Source: Halomarina salina (GTDB lineage: Archaea; Halobacteriota; Halobacteria; Halobacteriales; Haloarculaceae). Taken from it: a DNA stretch of 64,000 bases. A program made the translations under genes and the position numbers. The stretch spans positions 124,001-188,000 of the forward strand of contig NZ_JALLGW010000002.1 in the NCBI RefSeq assembly GCF_023074835.1, in the 5' to 3' direction. Of the stretch, positions 1 to 8,399 are shown one piece after another. The notes under the pieces were generated by a model. That model made no database searches. It was not told the DNA's origin and worked only from the letters and a program-made list of their open reading frames with translations. Position 1 is the first letter of the stretch, and each line of letters opens with the position of its first letter.

Positions 1-863
1 GCCGTCAGCATCCCCTGGCCGAACACGCTGGGGTGGCCCGCACCGGTCGCGTACGGTTCGTCGTAGTGGACGGGGTTGAAGTCGCCGCTGGCCCCCGCGT
101 AGCGGACGAAGTGCTGGCGCGCGAACGGACCGACGCGCACCTCGGGACCGACGTCCCCCGCCGCGAGCGAACCGGGCGCACTCGGCTCGGGGACGGTCGG
201 CTCACCCCCCAGTCCGGCGTGTACCGGGAGGCCCACCAGGTCGTCGGCGGTCGCCCCGCCGTCCGTTCCCGACGGCGGACTGGGGTTCGCGAACCCGTCC
301 CCGTCCGTTGGATGGCCGCTGAACTGGCGCTCGGTGGTCTCGTCGGGGTCGTCGTCGGTCTCGACGGTGTCGTCGGACGCGTCACCCTCGGCTGCTGCGC
401 CCTCCGTCTCGATGGCCGTCGCGCGCTCCGTCAGGACGTGCTCGCCGTCTCCCGTCCGGTACTCGGTGGCGAACTCCGCGAACGTCATCGTCCCGCCGCG
501 CCGCCCGTCGCGCTGGTAGACGTCGGTCAGCGTGGTGTCGCCGTGGAGGTCGTCGCCGACGAGCAGCGGTCGGTCGTACTCGTAGCGCTGCTCGCCGTGG
601 AGGACGAACTTCGGGTCGAACCCCAGGTCGAACCGGTCGGTACGGTAGCGCGGGAAGGAACTCACCCGCGGGAACGTGAGCGGGGCTGGAATCGCCGGGA
701 AGCCCCGTTCCACGGCGACGTCCGACGAGCGGTAGAGCGGGTCGTCGTCGCCGACCGCGCGAGCGAACTCCTCGACCTTCCCCGCCTCGACGACGAAACC
801 TTCGACGGTGCGTCTCGTCTCCCCGACCGTCGATTCGAGGTCGGCGAGCGAGCGACCGGTCAC
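1..863 (-). CDS. MaoC-type double hot-dog dehydratase, C-terminus cut by window edge
   Basis: Reading the minus strand from a GTG at 863 gives an uninterrupted frame to base 1 without a stop, so the gene continues off the left edge. Residues 1-160 look like a FAS1-type/MaoC N-terminal hot-dog domain (ends of strands such as FDLGFDPKFVLHGEQRYEYD and RPLLVGDDLHG). An acidic Asp/Thr-rich linker follows, and then a second hot-dog with the MaoC hydratase signature Y-A-x-x-S-x-D-x-N-P-x-H (YAGASGDFNPVHYDEPYA), in which the Asp-His pair is catalytic in (R)-specific enoyl-CoA hydratases. It probably hydrates an enoyl-CoA or related thioester. The start is uncertain: an in-frame GTG lies about 27 bases further upstream. 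The next gene upstream (cupin protein) reads in the same direction, about 100 bases away. Confidence 0.85.
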   Translation of the reverse strand, partial: MTGRSLADLESTVGETRRTVEGFVVEAGKVEEFARAVGDDDPLYRSSDVAVERGFPAIPAPLTFPRVSSFPRYRTDRFDLGFDPKFVLHGEQRYEYDRPLLVGDDLHGDTTLTDVYQRDGRRGGTMTFAEFATEYRTGDGEHVLTERATAIETEGAAAEGDASDDTVETDDDPDETTERQFSGHPTDGDGFANPSPPSGTDGGATADDLVGLPVHAGLGGEPTVPEPSAPGSLAAGDVGPEVRVGPFARQHFVRYAGASGDFNPVHYDEPYATGAGHPSVFGQGMLT

Positions 864-965
864 CCAGCCCCCCGGCGGTCCGCCCACTGCTGCGTGAACA
901 CGAACACGGTAGCGAACCGACCGCCGCGGAGACGATTAATTGCTAGGTCACTGATTCCTCTCGCG

Positions 966-1625
966 CTACCACTCGCCCTCGACCGGCGGCGTCTCGAAGG
1001 CGGTCTCACAGTCCGAACAGCGAACGACGGTGCGTACCTCTTCGCCGCGCCGGAACCGCAGGTCGTCGCCGCCGCAGTCGGGGCACGCCGTGGGCGTCCG
1101 CGTCGTCTCACAGGCTGGACAGACGAACTGTGGCCCTCCGTCGTCGGTCACCAGTCGCATCTCGCCACGACCACAGTCGGGACACGTCGTGGGGAACCGC
1201 AGGTCGATGCTGTCACGCGGCGCGCCCACCGCGAGGACGTCGAGAGGCGACGTTCCAGCGTTCCGTCCGGACTGGAACTCGCCGGGCGCGAAGCGAATCG
1301 CCCCGCCCGCCTCGACGACGTGACCGTCCTCCTCTGCGTCGTCGTCGGAAGCGTCGTTCCCGTCAGAAGCGCCGTTCCCGTCGGATGCGTCGTTCTCGTC
1401 GGACACCGCCGGGAGCGTCTCGAAGGCGACCGTCCCGTCGAGCACGTAGAACACCTCCTCCTGGTCGGCGTGGGCGTGCAGGCCCGCGGGGAGTGACTCG
1501 CCGGGGGCGACGCGGTAGCGGGTGAGTGCGAGTCCGGTCGCCCCGAGGCGTTCGGCCAGTCGGTGGCGGTCGACACCCGCTTCCGCGGCGTCCGAAGCTA
1601 CGTCGTCGACCGTGACTCGCTCCAT
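966..1625 (-). CDS. cupin domain fused to two C-terminal zinc ribbons
   Basis: 219 residues. The cupin barrel occupies roughly residues 25-145, with the first metal motif visible as H50, H52 and Glu56/57 in a segment reading LHAHADQEEVFYVLDG. The C-terminal 70 residues carry four CxxC pairs (CPDC, CPAC, CPDC, CSDC), that is two zinc ribbons. The strand-turn of the cupin is interrupted by an Asp/Ser/Asn tandem repeat (see the repeat at 1344-1397). The ATG at 1625 is preferred over an upstream in-frame ATG because the protein then begins directly with the conserved domain. Substrate unknown. The mix of a small-molecule or metal-binding cupin with zinc ribbons is consistent with a sensor or a protein-interaction role, which is inference. 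Confidence 0.85.
   Translation of the reverse strand: MERVTVDDVASDAAEAGVDRHRLAERLGATGLALTRYRVAPGESLPAGLHAHADQEEVFYVLDGTVAFETLPAVSDENDASDGNGASDGNDASDDDAEEDGHVVEAGGAIRFAPGEFQSGRNAGTSPLDVLAVGAPRDSIDLRFPTTCPDCGRGEMRLVTDDGGPQFVCPACETTRTPTACPDCGGDDLRFRRGEEVRTVVRCSDCETAFETPPVEGEW
1344..1397. repeat. three 18-bp tandem repeats inside the cupin gene
   Basis: Three imperfect 18-base units (1344-1361, 1362-1379, 1380-1397) encode a reiterated Asp/Ala/Ser/Asp/Gly/Asn hexapeptide within the loop of the cupin domain. The unit length is a multiple of three, so copy-number change would lengthen or shorten the loop without shifting frame. Confidence 0.8.
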
Positions 1626-1676
1626 GCGACGACATCCGGCGCGTCCGGAGAAAGACGTTCGCCTCACCGCTCGCCC

Positions 1677-2456
1677 TCAGCCGACGTAGGACGCGAGCAG
1701 GTCCGTCGCGGTGTCGCCGAGTCGCTGCAGGTCGGACTCCACCTCGTGGAACTTCGGCTCCCAGTCCCCGGTCCCGAGGTAGTCGCTGACGACGAACATC
1801 GACCCCACCTCGACGCTCCGTGCCTCGGCGACAGCGAACACCGCCGCCGCCTCCATCTCCACGGTCAGGACGCCCTCCTCGGCGTAGCGCTCGACCTCCG
1901 CGACCGTCTCGCGGTAGATGGCGTCGATGGTCCACGAGGGGCCGACGTGGTACGACGCGGCGCGGTCGGTCAGCAGGCGTTCGGTCGCCTCGGTGAGCGA
2001 CTCGCTGGCGTGTGCGAACCGCGCCGACTCGACGTAGTGGTGGGAGGTGCCCTCGTCCCGGATGGCCCGGTCGCAGACCACGAACTCGCCCAGCTCGATG
2101 GTTTCGTCGAGGCTGCCCGCCATACCGACGGAGAGGAACGTCTCGACGCCGTCGGCGACGAGTTCGTCCATCAGCATGGCCGTCGTCGGCGCACCGATGC
2201 CGAACCCTCCGAGGACGCCGACGCGGCCGTCGTTCTCGTCGAACACGTAGAGGTCGCCGTAGTAGTGGTCGACGTGTGCGCCGTCGTACGTCTCGGTGAG
2301 GTACGCCATCAGTCGCCGACTGTAACAGAGGACGACGGCCGCCGGTGGGTCGACCGCCTCGGCGTCCTCGGTCTGCCGTCGGTGGTACTCGTTGTGGGCG
2401 TCCGGCGTGACGAACGCCTCTCCGAGGTGTTTGCCGGGGTGGTTGGGGAAGGGCAT
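1677..2456 (-). CDS. nucleoside phosphorylase (uridine/purine phosphorylase family)
   Basis: About 259 residues from the ATG at 2456 (an alternative ATG lies at 2468). Family landmarks in order: a Gly-rich nucleobase loop GGFGIGAPTTAMLMDEL, the phosphate/ribose loop SVGMAGSLDE, the ribose-binding VEMEAAAVFAVA and a C-terminal SDYL with the Asp expected to interact with the base. These define the PNP/UDP phosphorylase superfamily (phosphorolysis of nucleosides to base plus ribose-1-phosphate). In archaea such enzymes feed nucleotide salvage and AMP/pentose-phosphate routes. Base specificity cannot be read from the sequence. It lies about 50 bases upstream of the cupin gene on the same strand and diverges from the small membrane protein at 2593. 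Confidence 0.92.
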   Translation of the reverse strand: MPFPNHPGKHLGEAFVTPDAHNEYHRRQTEDAEAVDPPAAVVLCYSRRLMAYLTETYDGAHVDHYYGDLYVFDENDGRVGVLGGFGIGAPTTAMLMDELVADGVETFLSVGMAGSLDETIELGEFVVCDRAIRDEGTSHHYVESARFAHASESLTEATERLLTDRAASYHVGPSWTIDAIYRETVAEVERYAEEGVLTVEMEAAAVFAVAEARSVEVGSMFVVSDYLGTGDWEPKFHEVESDLQRLGDTATDLLASYVG

Positions 2457-2592
2457 TCGAGAGATCATCGGCGGCGGCGACAAGACGGTATCGGAGCGAC
2501 TCCCAGGCGACGCGACGCCGACCCGGACCCCTCTCGTCACAGGGTGAGAACGCCGCTACCGATTTATCACGGCCTGCTCCCTCGACCGCAGT

Positions 2593-2787
2593 ATGGCACG
2601 TGATCCGCTCCTCTCGACGGAGACGAAGATTACGCTCGTGTTCATGGCCGTCGGCCTGACGGCGTGGTACCTCGCGGGCGAGTTCGGCGACAGCAGCGAA
2701 CTGGAGTTCGTCGCGCTGTTCGGTCTCGGTATCGTGGCCCCGACCTTCGTCAACGAGGCCCGACGTCACATCGGGGACGGACGGTAG
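2593..2787 (+). CDS. small membrane protein (64 aa), unknown function
   Basis: ATG start, 64 residues. Two hydrophobic stretches (about residues 10-30 and 37-53) are separated by a short Gly/Asp/Ser/Glu loop, and the protein ends with a basic tail, so a two-helix hairpin in the membrane is likely. The codon pattern is typical of the neighbourhood. It lies 64 bases before another small membrane protein on the same strand. No family recognised with certainty. Confidence 0.75.
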   Translation: MARDPLLSTETKITLVFMAVGLTAWYLAGEFGDSSELEFVALFGLGIVAPTFVNEARRHIGDGR

Positions 2788-2851
2788 CGATTCCGACGGC
2801 CGACCCCGCGAGCGACGGTAGCCTTACACGCACAGAGGACACACCTGTAGT

Positions 2852-3181
2852 ATGAGCGAACGAACCAGCGAACGGACCCGGAGCAGCGACGAGGGCATCC
2901 GTGACCGGACGGCAGACCGTCTCGACTCCATGACCGGGATGGACCGGCCGGGACGGACGAGCGACAAGACCGACCGCGTGATGCGCCACGGCAAGTACGC
3001 GCTCGTCGCTCTGGCCATCGCGCTCGTATTCTCGTTCGCTGGCGGCATCATCGAACTGATACCCATCGTCGGTGGCCTCGTCGGCGGGCTGCTCGGCCTC
3101 GTCAGCGGACTGGCGTGGCTAGCGTTCATCGTCTTCGCCGTGCTGTTCGCCTACCCGCTCGTGAAGGCGATGCTGCGCTGA
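2852..3181 (+). CDS. small membrane protein with hydrophilic N-terminus
   Basis: 109 residues. Residues 1-47 are charged and rich in Arg, Ser, Thr and Asp (cytoplasmic, probably disordered). Residues 48-107 contain two long hydrophobic helices with a Gly-rich PIVGGLVGGLLGLVSG turn. The layout resembles haloarchaeal proteins of unknown function with a soluble head and a membrane hairpin. It converges on the regulator at 3368. Confidence 0.75.
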   Translation: MSERTSERTRSSDEGIRDRTADRLDSMTGMDRPGRTSDKTDRVMRHGKYALVALAIALVFSFAGGIIELIPIVGGLVGGLLGLVSGLAWLAFIVFAVLFAYPLVKAMLR

Positions 3182-3367
3182 GTCTCGGTCGGAGCGCGGT
3201 CTGTTCTCTTCCACCTCTACTCGCATCGTCGCTCGGTCCGTCTCACCCGCGAGTGCCCCGGCTACCGGTCGACCGGCGACCCTGATGCTGTAGGCGTCGA
3301 ACGCGGGGGCTCCCGATCGAACCCGGTTGCGTCGCTCCACTCTCTCCGACCGGCAGAAGAGGCGTCG

Positions 3368-3706
3368 TCAGAGTAGCTGGTCGAGTGCGGCCGGGTCCGG
3401 GGTGACGAACACACCGTCGTCGTCGTCGATGGTGACGAGGTCGGCGTCCGCCAGCACGGGGAGGTGACAGTGGTACAGCGAGACGAGCGTCCGGTCGAAC
3501 TGGTCCGACGGGTCGTCGTGGTCGGCACTACCCTCCGCGTCGACGACGCGCTCGGTCAGCCGGTCCAGTTCGACGCGCCCCTCGCACGACGCGAGGACGC
3601 GGAGGAGCGTGCGGCGGCGCGGGTCGGCGAACAACCGCCCCAGCGTCTCTTCTGTCTGCAGGTTCGGTTCGTCCGCGAACGGGGAAGTCGTGCTATGAGT
3701 TGACAT
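3368..3706 (-). CDS. DUF7344-type winged-helix regulator (soluble)
   Basis: 112 residues. The core runs: LFADPRRRTLLRVLASCEG (helix typical of 'halt domain' regulators), a DxLTERVVDAE segment, then the hallmark TLVSLYHCHLPVLADADLVTIDDD, equivalent to the 'LxHxHLPxLxxxGLVxxD' motif of haloarchaeal DUF7344 winged helices. There is no membrane segment. It probably binds DNA. Four genes of this type occur in the window (also 6964, 33283, 38322). The intergenic region before it (3707-3760) is short, so it may be cotranscribed with the minus-strand ORF that starts at 4081. Confidence 0.85.
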   Translation of the reverse strand: MSTHSTTSPFADEPNLQTEETLGRLFADPRRRTLLRVLASCEGRVELDRLTERVVDAEGSADHDDPSDQFDRTLVSLYHCHLPVLADADLVTIDDDDGVFVTPDPAALDQLL

Positions 3707-3760
3707 CGGTTGTCTCTTGGCCGAAGTAACACCGCCATCGGGGTTATGCGCTACACCTAA

Positions 3761-4081
3761 TCAGATAGGCAAAGTTATCGCGCTATACACTATCGAATCA
3801 AAGAAAGTGGCTGCGTCGTGCGGTTCTGCCTCTCGGGACGGCCCCTGTGCTGTCACACCCTCCAGGACGTACCCAGCGCGTGCAGCGTAGAAGGCGAGTG
3901 CCCGCGCGACTCCACGGACACCGTCGGAGTGTACCGCAGCGAGCGTCGTGATGTCCCGTCGGTATCGTGCGTCGGTCGTCGAGAGTCGGGGGGTCCCTGT
4001 TCCAGAGGGGACCGGAGAGGGACCACCCGAGCAGGGGAACCGCACCGCGACCCCTGCCTCTACCTCTCGCAAATACTCCAT
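3761..4081 (-). CDS. hypothetical protein (106 aa), leaderless
   Basis: The reading frame has no recognisable family, but the ATG at 4081 sits at the expected distance from a strong TATA box (see 4105-4110), which argues that it is translated from a leaderless mRNA. The protein has an N-terminal Glu-Tyr-Leu-Arg-Glu start, a Pro/Ser/Thr-rich segment and a more conserved-looking C-terminal half with an Ala/Tyr/Arg helix (GVARALAFYAARAGYVLEGV). It ends 54 bases before the regulator at 3706 on the same strand. Codon bias is weaker than in neighbours, so it could be spurious or horizontally acquired. Confidence 0.5.
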   Translation of the reverse strand: MEYLREVEAGVAVRFPCSGGPSPVPSGTGTPRLSTTDARYRRDITTLAAVHSDGVRGVARALAFYAARAGYVLEGVTAQGPSREAEPHDAATFFDSIVYSAITLPI

Positions 4082-4104
4082 ATTGAGAGTTTCTGTTTTT
4101 CGAA

Positions 4105-4110
4105 TATAAA
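4105..4110 (-). promoter_or_regulatory. TATA box for the gene starting at 4081
   Basis: On the minus strand the hexamer TTTATA is centred about 26-27 bases before the ATG at 4081, inside an AT-rich island. That is the canonical haloarchaeal box A position for a leaderless transcript. Confidence 0.65.
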
Positions 4111-4266
4111 TTCGGTGAGCGAGTCGTCGTGCGCTCCGGGGACACTGCCCCTGGGGCGGTAGTCGGCGAGTCTCGGTGAATCCCGCGCTCTCTCGGTGAA
4201 CTCGGGGGCGTCGGCGAGAGGAGTCGCTGATACCAGCCGGTCCAGTCGGTCGTCGGAGAGGGAGAG

Positions 4267-4755
4267 TCAGCTACGGAACTGGTTCTGGACCGCGGCCACC
4301 GCCTGCCGGATGACGGACGCGGGTCCGCGCGTCGTCTCGACCGGTGTGACCGGGTCGACGTCGCCCGTCCCGTCGCCGTCGGGTGCGATGGTCTGCGCGT
4401 CGTCCCCACGCTCGGCTGCTTCGGTCGCCCGGTCGGTCGCCGCCGGTGCGTCGAGCAACTGGTCTACGACGGCGTCGTAGAGGCAACCGGTGGTGAAGGT
4501 GTGTCCGCTGTCGTCGCCGACGAGGCTGTACCGTCCCTCGCGCGCGAGCGTGTCGCGGACGGTCGCCTCGTCCGTCGCGTCGAACCCCGTGGCGAGGGCG
4601 TGTTCACCGACGAACGTCGGCGTCTCGACGCGGACGTGGTCGGTCTTCACCGTCACGGACGGCGTCTCGTTACGCAACGCCTCGGCCGCGAGGGTGTCCG
4701 CAAGTTCATGTTTTCCCTCCGCACGGAGCTCGTGGAGGCGACTGGTCACTGCCAT
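4267..4755 (-). CDS. hypothetical haloarchaeal protein (162 aa)
   Basis: ATG at 4755. Acidic, with haloarchaeal codon usage. The N-terminus predicts a helix (SRLHELRAEGKHELADTLAAEAL), followed by a beta-rich middle containing TFVGEHALATGFDATDEATV and SLVGDDSGHTFTTGCLYDAVVDQLL. The C-terminal 50 residues are Thr/Asp/Gly-rich and end in a short amphipathic helix. No signal peptide or membrane helix is present. I do not recognise the family. It is transcribed away from tfb, with a 246-base region between the two starts. Confidence 0.7.
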   Translation of the reverse strand: MAVTSRLHELRAEGKHELADTLAAEALRNETPSVTVKTDHVRVETPTFVGEHALATGFDATDEATVRDTLAREGRYSLVGDDSGHTFTTGCLYDAVVDQLLDAPAATDRATEAAERGDDAQTIAPDGDGTGDVDPVTPVETTRGPASVIRQAVAAVQNQFRS

Positions 4756-4964
4756 GCGGACAGGTACGAATCGGACATAGTTCAGTCTTTGGGGCAGTCA
4801 CGCCGCCGGGTACGATTGTGTTTTATTACCACGGGCGGCGAACGCTCGGCACGTCTCTTCCACCGACGATGCCAGTGTACAGGCCGTCCTGACCCGGTAT
4901 CTGGCCATCGCGGGCGGTGCCACGGGCGACGAAAAGTCACTGTTAATGACAATTTATCGTGGCG

Positions 4965-4978
4965 AGGGCTTAAGCCCT
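4965..4978. promoter_or_regulatory. 14-bp perfect palindrome in the tfb promoter
   Basis: The sequence AGGGCTTAAGCCCT reads identically on both strands and lies 24 bases before the tfb ATG, just downstream of an AT-rich AATTTATC element (4951-4958). It could be an operator, or its CTTAAG core could itself act as box A. Both are inference. Confidence 0.55.
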
Positions 4979-5001
4979 TCAAATGTTCATAACGATATGA
5001 A

Positions 5002-5967
5002 ATGGAATATCCCACTCGTCAGCGCGAGCGTGAGCCCGAATCGGAGGCCGAGGAGCAGGCTGAGGGCACCGAAGGGGAGCGGGTGTGCGACGAGTGTGAG
5101 TCCGGTCAACTCGTCAAGTCCGACGACGGCCGCGAACTCGTCTGCGACGAGTGCGGTCTCATCGTCGAGGAGACGAACATCGACCCCGGTCCGGAGTGGC
5201 GGGCGTTCAACCACTCGGAGCGTCAGAACAAGTCGCGCGTGGGTGCGCCCACGACGCAGACGATGCACGACAAGGGACTCACCACCCAGATCGACTGGAA
5301 GAACAAGGACGCCTACGGTCGGTCGCTGTCCTCCGAGAAGCGCAGTCAGATGCACCGCCTGCGCAAGTGGCAGGAGCGCATCCGCACGAAGGACGCCGGC
5401 GAACGCAACCTCCAGTTCGCGCTCAGCGAGATCGACCGCATGGCCAGCGCACTCGGCGTCCCGAAGTCCGTCCGCGAGGTGGCGTCGGTCATCTACCGCC
5501 GCGCACTGAGCGAGGACCTCATCCGCGGGCGCTCCATCGAGGGCGTCGCCACCAGTGCGCTGTACGCCGCCTGTCGCAAGGAGGGCATCCCGCGCTCGCT
5601 CGAGGAGATCTCGGAGGTCTCGCGGGTCGAGCGCAAGGAGATCGGCCGCACCTATCGCTACATCTCCCAGGAACTCTCCCTGGAGATGGAGCCCGTCGAC
5701 CCCAAGAAGTACGTCCCCCGATTCTGTTCTGAACTGCAACTCTCCGAGGAGGTCCAGTCGAAGGCCAACGAGATCATCAACGTCACCACCGAGAAGGGCC
5801 TGCTGTCGGGCAAGTCCCCGACGGGCTACGCCGCCGCCGCCATCTACGCCGCTTCCCTGCTCTGCAACGAGAAGAAGACCCAGCGCGAAGTGGCTGGCGT
5901 CGCGCAGGTGACCGAGGTCACCATCCGCAACCGCTACCAGGAGCAGATCGAAGCGATGGGGATCTGA
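5002..5967 (+). CDS. tfb: transcription initiation factor IIB (TFB)
   Basis: 321 residues. TFB bridges TBP-TATA complexes and RNA polymerase. The N-terminal zinc ribbon is intact with C29, C32, C48 and C51, preceded by a Glu/Arg-rich 25-residue extension. The B-reader/B-linker region (about residues 70-110, containing the [16 protein letters not shown] segment) is canonical. Two cyclin repeats follow, roughly residues 125-205 and 220-305, the first with [19 protein letters not shown] and the second with [20 protein letters not shown]. The ATG at 5002 is chosen because it starts directly before the ribbon. Haloarchaea typically encode several TFBs with different promoter preferences; which paralogue this is cannot be said. 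Confidence 0.98.
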   Translation: MEYPTRQREREPESEAEEQAEGTEGERVCDECESGQLVKSDDGRELVCDECGLIVEETNIDPGPEWRAFNHSERQNKSRVGAPTTQTMHDKGLTTQIDWKNKDAYGRSLSSEKRSQMHRLRKWQERIRTKDAGERNLQFALSEIDRMASALGVPKSVREVASVIYRRALSEDLIRGRSIEGVATSALYAACRKEGIPRSLEEISEVSRVERKEIGRTYRYISQELSLEMEPVDPKKYVPRFCSELQLSEEVQSKANEIINVTTEKGLLSGKSPTGYAAAAIYAASLLCNEKKTQREVAGVAQVTEVTIRNRYQEQIEAMGI

Positions 5968-6023
5968 CCCGGCGAGACGACCGACTACAGACGACAAACG
6001 CGGCCAGCACGTTCTCCCGTACG

Positions 6024-6818
6024 CTACTCCAGCCCGAGTCCGTCGCTCATCGAGTTCCCCGGCTTCGGGACGCCCTTCACGGTCACCGTCTCGCCCGTCA
6101 TGAACGAGGCGGCGGGACTGACGAGGAACTGGACCACGTCGGCTATCTCCTCGGTGTGACCGATACGCCGGTCGGCCTGCTCGCGTGGGGGCATCTCCTC
6201 GCTGTCGATACCCAGCGTCTCGGCGACGCCGGGCGTCTGGATGAGCCCCGGCGCGACGCAGTTGACGCGGATACCGTCGTCGGCCCACTCGACGGCGAGC
6301 GTCTCGGTGAGTCGGATGATGGCCGCCTTCGCCGCGCCGTAGTGGCTCTCGCCGGGCGCAGCGTGCTGGCCGTTGACGCTGGAGAGGTTGACGACGTGGC
6401 CGCCGTCGTCCTCGCGCATCACCTCGCCCGCTACCTGCGTGCAGTGGACGGTCCCCGTGAGGTTGAGGTCGAGGATGGCGTTCCACCCGTTCGGCGAGAT
6501 GTCCTCGAACGGGGCGACGAACTCGCCGCCAGCGTTGTTGACCAGCACGTCCACGCCACCGAACTCCTCGACCGTCGCCTCGACGAACGCCTCGACCTGC
6601 GCTCGCTCGCGAACGTTACACTCGACGGCGAGGGCGCTCCCGGCGGCGTCCTCCTCTATCGCCTCCGCCACCGGGTCGACGCGCTCTTGCGCGCGCGAGC
6701 AGATGGCGACGTTCGCACCGCTGGCCGCGAGCGTCTCCGCGATTGCCTTCCCGATTCCCTGGCTCGCTCCCGTCACGATTGCCGTCTTCCCGGCGACGTC
6801 GTAGTCCGGTTCGTGCAT
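6024..6818 (-). CDS. short-chain dehydrogenase/reductase (SDR)
   Basis: 264 residues from the ATG at 6818. Classical SDR: cofactor loop TGASQGIG near residue 16, the NNAG motif (LVNNAGG), the catalytic Ser in VVNLSSVNG, and the catalytic YxxxK in SHYGAAKAA. The C-terminal MTGETVTVKGV replaces the more usual VDGG ending. It is close to 3-oxoacyl-ACP or 2,4-dienoyl-type reductases in overall pattern, but the substrate is unknown. It diverges from the DUF7344 regulator at 6964 across a 145-base region, so the regulator may control it. Confidence 0.93.
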   Translation of the reverse strand: MHEPDYDVAGKTAIVTGASQGIGKAIAETLAASGANVAICSRAQERVDPVAEAIEEDAAGSALAVECNVRERAQVEAFVEATVEEFGGVDVLVNNAGGEFVAPFEDISPNGWNAILDLNLTGTVHCTQVAGEVMREDDGGHVVNLSSVNGQHAAPGESHYGAAKAAIIRLTETLAVEWADDGIRVNCVAPGLIQTPGVAETLGIDSEEMPPREQADRRIGHTEEIADVVQFLVSPAASFMTGETVTVKGVPKPGNSMSDGLGLE

Positions 6819-6963
6819 AGATAACACGCGTTCCAGTTCGTGATAATCGTACCGACAGCGTCCGTTCCGAGAGACCACCGCGTCGCGGACGCTCACCGTC
6901 TCCCGTCGGGTACGGGCCGTATAGGTGCCACGTAATAATAGGCTGGCGTCCGGTGGCAGACGT

Positions 6964-7323
6964 ATGGGAATCGACGTACCGGAGTCGTGGGACCCGGACG
7001 ATCTCTCGGCGGACGAGGCGCTCGACCTCATGTCCCGGCCTCGCCGCCGGAACGTCGTCTACGCACTGCTCGAAGCGGACGACGAGACGCTCACCCGTGA
7101 CGAACTCGTGAACATCCTCGCGGCGGGTCGACGTGAGAAGGCTCCCGACGACGTCGAGGACCGCGTGTTGCGCACTATCGCCGAGTCCCTGGACCACAAC
7201 CACCTCCCGAAACTGGACGAGGTGGACGTCGTCGACTACGACCGCGAGTCGAACCACGTCGAACTCGGGTCGGCCGCCGAGGACGTGGCGCCGCTCCTCC
7301 GGTTCGTCCCCGAGGACGAGTGA
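6964..7323 (+). CDS. DUF7344-type winged-helix regulator (soluble)
   Basis: 119 residues from the ATG at 6964, which removes a non-conserved upstream extension. The domain is nearly the whole protein: LMSRPRRRNVVYALLEADDETLTRDELVNILA, then RVLRTIAESLDHNHLPKLDEVDVVDYDRESNHVEL, matching the HxHLPxLxxxxVVDYD core. It is probably a DNA-binding regulator or a partner of one. Divergent from the SDR at 6818 and convergent with the lipoprotein at 7387. Confidence 0.87.
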   Translation: MGIDVPESWDPDDLSADEALDLMSRPRRRNVVYALLEADDETLTRDELVNILAAGRREKAPDDVEDRVLRTIAESLDHNHLPKLDEVDVVDYDRESNHVELGSAAEDVAPLLRFVPEDE

Positions 7324-7386
7324 CCGCTCGCTGGGAGAACGGAGTCGGCCGCCAGGACGAGTGTCACGGGGTCGATTCGTGGACGC

Positions 7387-8136
7387 TTACTCCAGCAGGA
7401 CCGTGAACCCCCAGGAGTACGTCGTCGGGTCCTCGGTGGTCGCGGAGGTGGCCGCCCCCTCGGTGGCTGGTCGGACCTGGTAGGACGTCTCGAAGCGGTA
7501 CTCACCGACCGGGAGACACGCGTCCTCCCCGACGGCCCCGTAGAGGTCGAGCGCCTGTGTGGTGGTCTCCCCGGGGGCGAGCGTGGTCGTCCGGTACTCC
7601 TGTGTGACGGCGATACCGTCGGTGAGTCGCCAGCACCCGGCCTCGGCGGGATACTCCCGGTCCGCGTCCGAGGGGAGCAACAGCAGGTGCTTCTCGGTGT
7701 CGTGCCGGTACGCGAAGACGACGGCGCGACTCTCTCCGACGGCGAGCGGGTCCTCACCGGTGTTGGTGACGGAGACGCGGAGGCCGGGCGGAGCTTCCTC
7801 CGTCGCCGCCTCCCGGACGAGTTCGACCGCGTGCTCGACCGGTCCGTCCTGCTCGTCGGTGCGGACGATGGTGACGCCCGGACCGCCCGTTCCGCGGAGA
7901 CGCGTCCCGCCCGCGTCGCCGCTGTCGTTGTCCCCGTCGCCGGGGCCGCCACTGTCGTTCCCACCGGGGAGGGCGTCGGTCGTCGCGTTCCCTGTCGGTT
8001 CGGGTGTCGAGGTGTCCGTCGGCGCTGGTGTCGTCGACTCCTCTCCCGTCCCCGAGTCGGCGTCGCCGAGACAGCCGGCGAGTGAGAGGGTCGTCGCGAG
8101 GGCACAGCACTTCAGGACCGTCCGTCGGTTCGTCAT
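7387..8136 (-). CDS. Tat-exported lipoprotein, unknown function
   Basis: 249 residues. The signal begins MTNRRTVLK (twin Arg at 4-5), continues with a hydrophobic core and has a lipobox LAGC with the lipidated Cys at 22. Residues 25-90 are a Thr/Pro/Gly/Asp-rich spacer, typical of haloarchaeal surface lipoproteins. The C-terminal 150 residues are beta-rich (strand patterns around LRVSVTNTGEDPLAVGESRAV and GEYRFETSYQV), suggesting an Ig-like or beta-sandwich fold. It would be anchored outside the cell membrane. No catalytic motif seen. Confidence 0.88.
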   Translation of the reverse strand: MTNRRTVLKCCALATTLSLAGCLGDADSGTGEESTTPAPTDTSTPEPTGNATTDALPGGNDSGGPGDGDNDSGDAGGTRLRGTGGPGVTIVRTDEQDGPVEHAVELVREAATEEAPPGLRVSVTNTGEDPLAVGESRAVVFAYRHDTEKHLLLLPSDADREYPAEAGCWRLTDGIAVTQEYRTTTLAPGETTTQALDLYGAVGEDACLPVGEYRFETSYQVRPATEGAATSATTEDPTTYSWGFTVLLE

Positions 8137-8228
8137 CGTCTCTCGATAGGTGTCTCCGGGGATAACGACGCCGGAGCATCAAAACCCGGTTTGGTCCTTC
8201 ACGGGACCGGTCGGCGCCGAGACGGAGT

Positions 8229-8399
8229 TCAGCGCTCGGCGACCGGCCGACTCGCCTCCGCGACGTACGTCTCGTGGCCGACGCTGTCCCTGTGGCCCGC
8301 GGCCTCGACGTGGGCGATGAACGACGTCGTCCAGCAGGACGACCGGAATCCACACTCCCGACACCGTGCGCGGAACCCACCGTTGCTCGTACCTGGCAT
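8229..8399 (-). CDS. small zinc-finger-like protein (56 aa)
   Basis: From the ATG at 8399 the frame encodes 56 residues with CRECGFRSSCW followed about 10 residues later by a His (FIAHVEAAGH). This gives a C-x2-C ... H-x5-H pattern resembling the many one-finger proteins of haloarchaea. Too short for firm assignment. The codon bias and the conserved-looking finger support it as a real gene. It lies upstream of the lipoprotein gene on the same strand. Confidence 0.55.
   Translation of the reverse strand: MPGTSNGGFRARCRECGFRSSCWTTSFIAHVEAAGHRDSVGHETYVAEASRPVAER

Noticed and set aside
33-1496. A 487-codon plus-strand frame
   Set aside because: It opposes the MaoC-type and cupin genes, which have clear domains on the minus strand.
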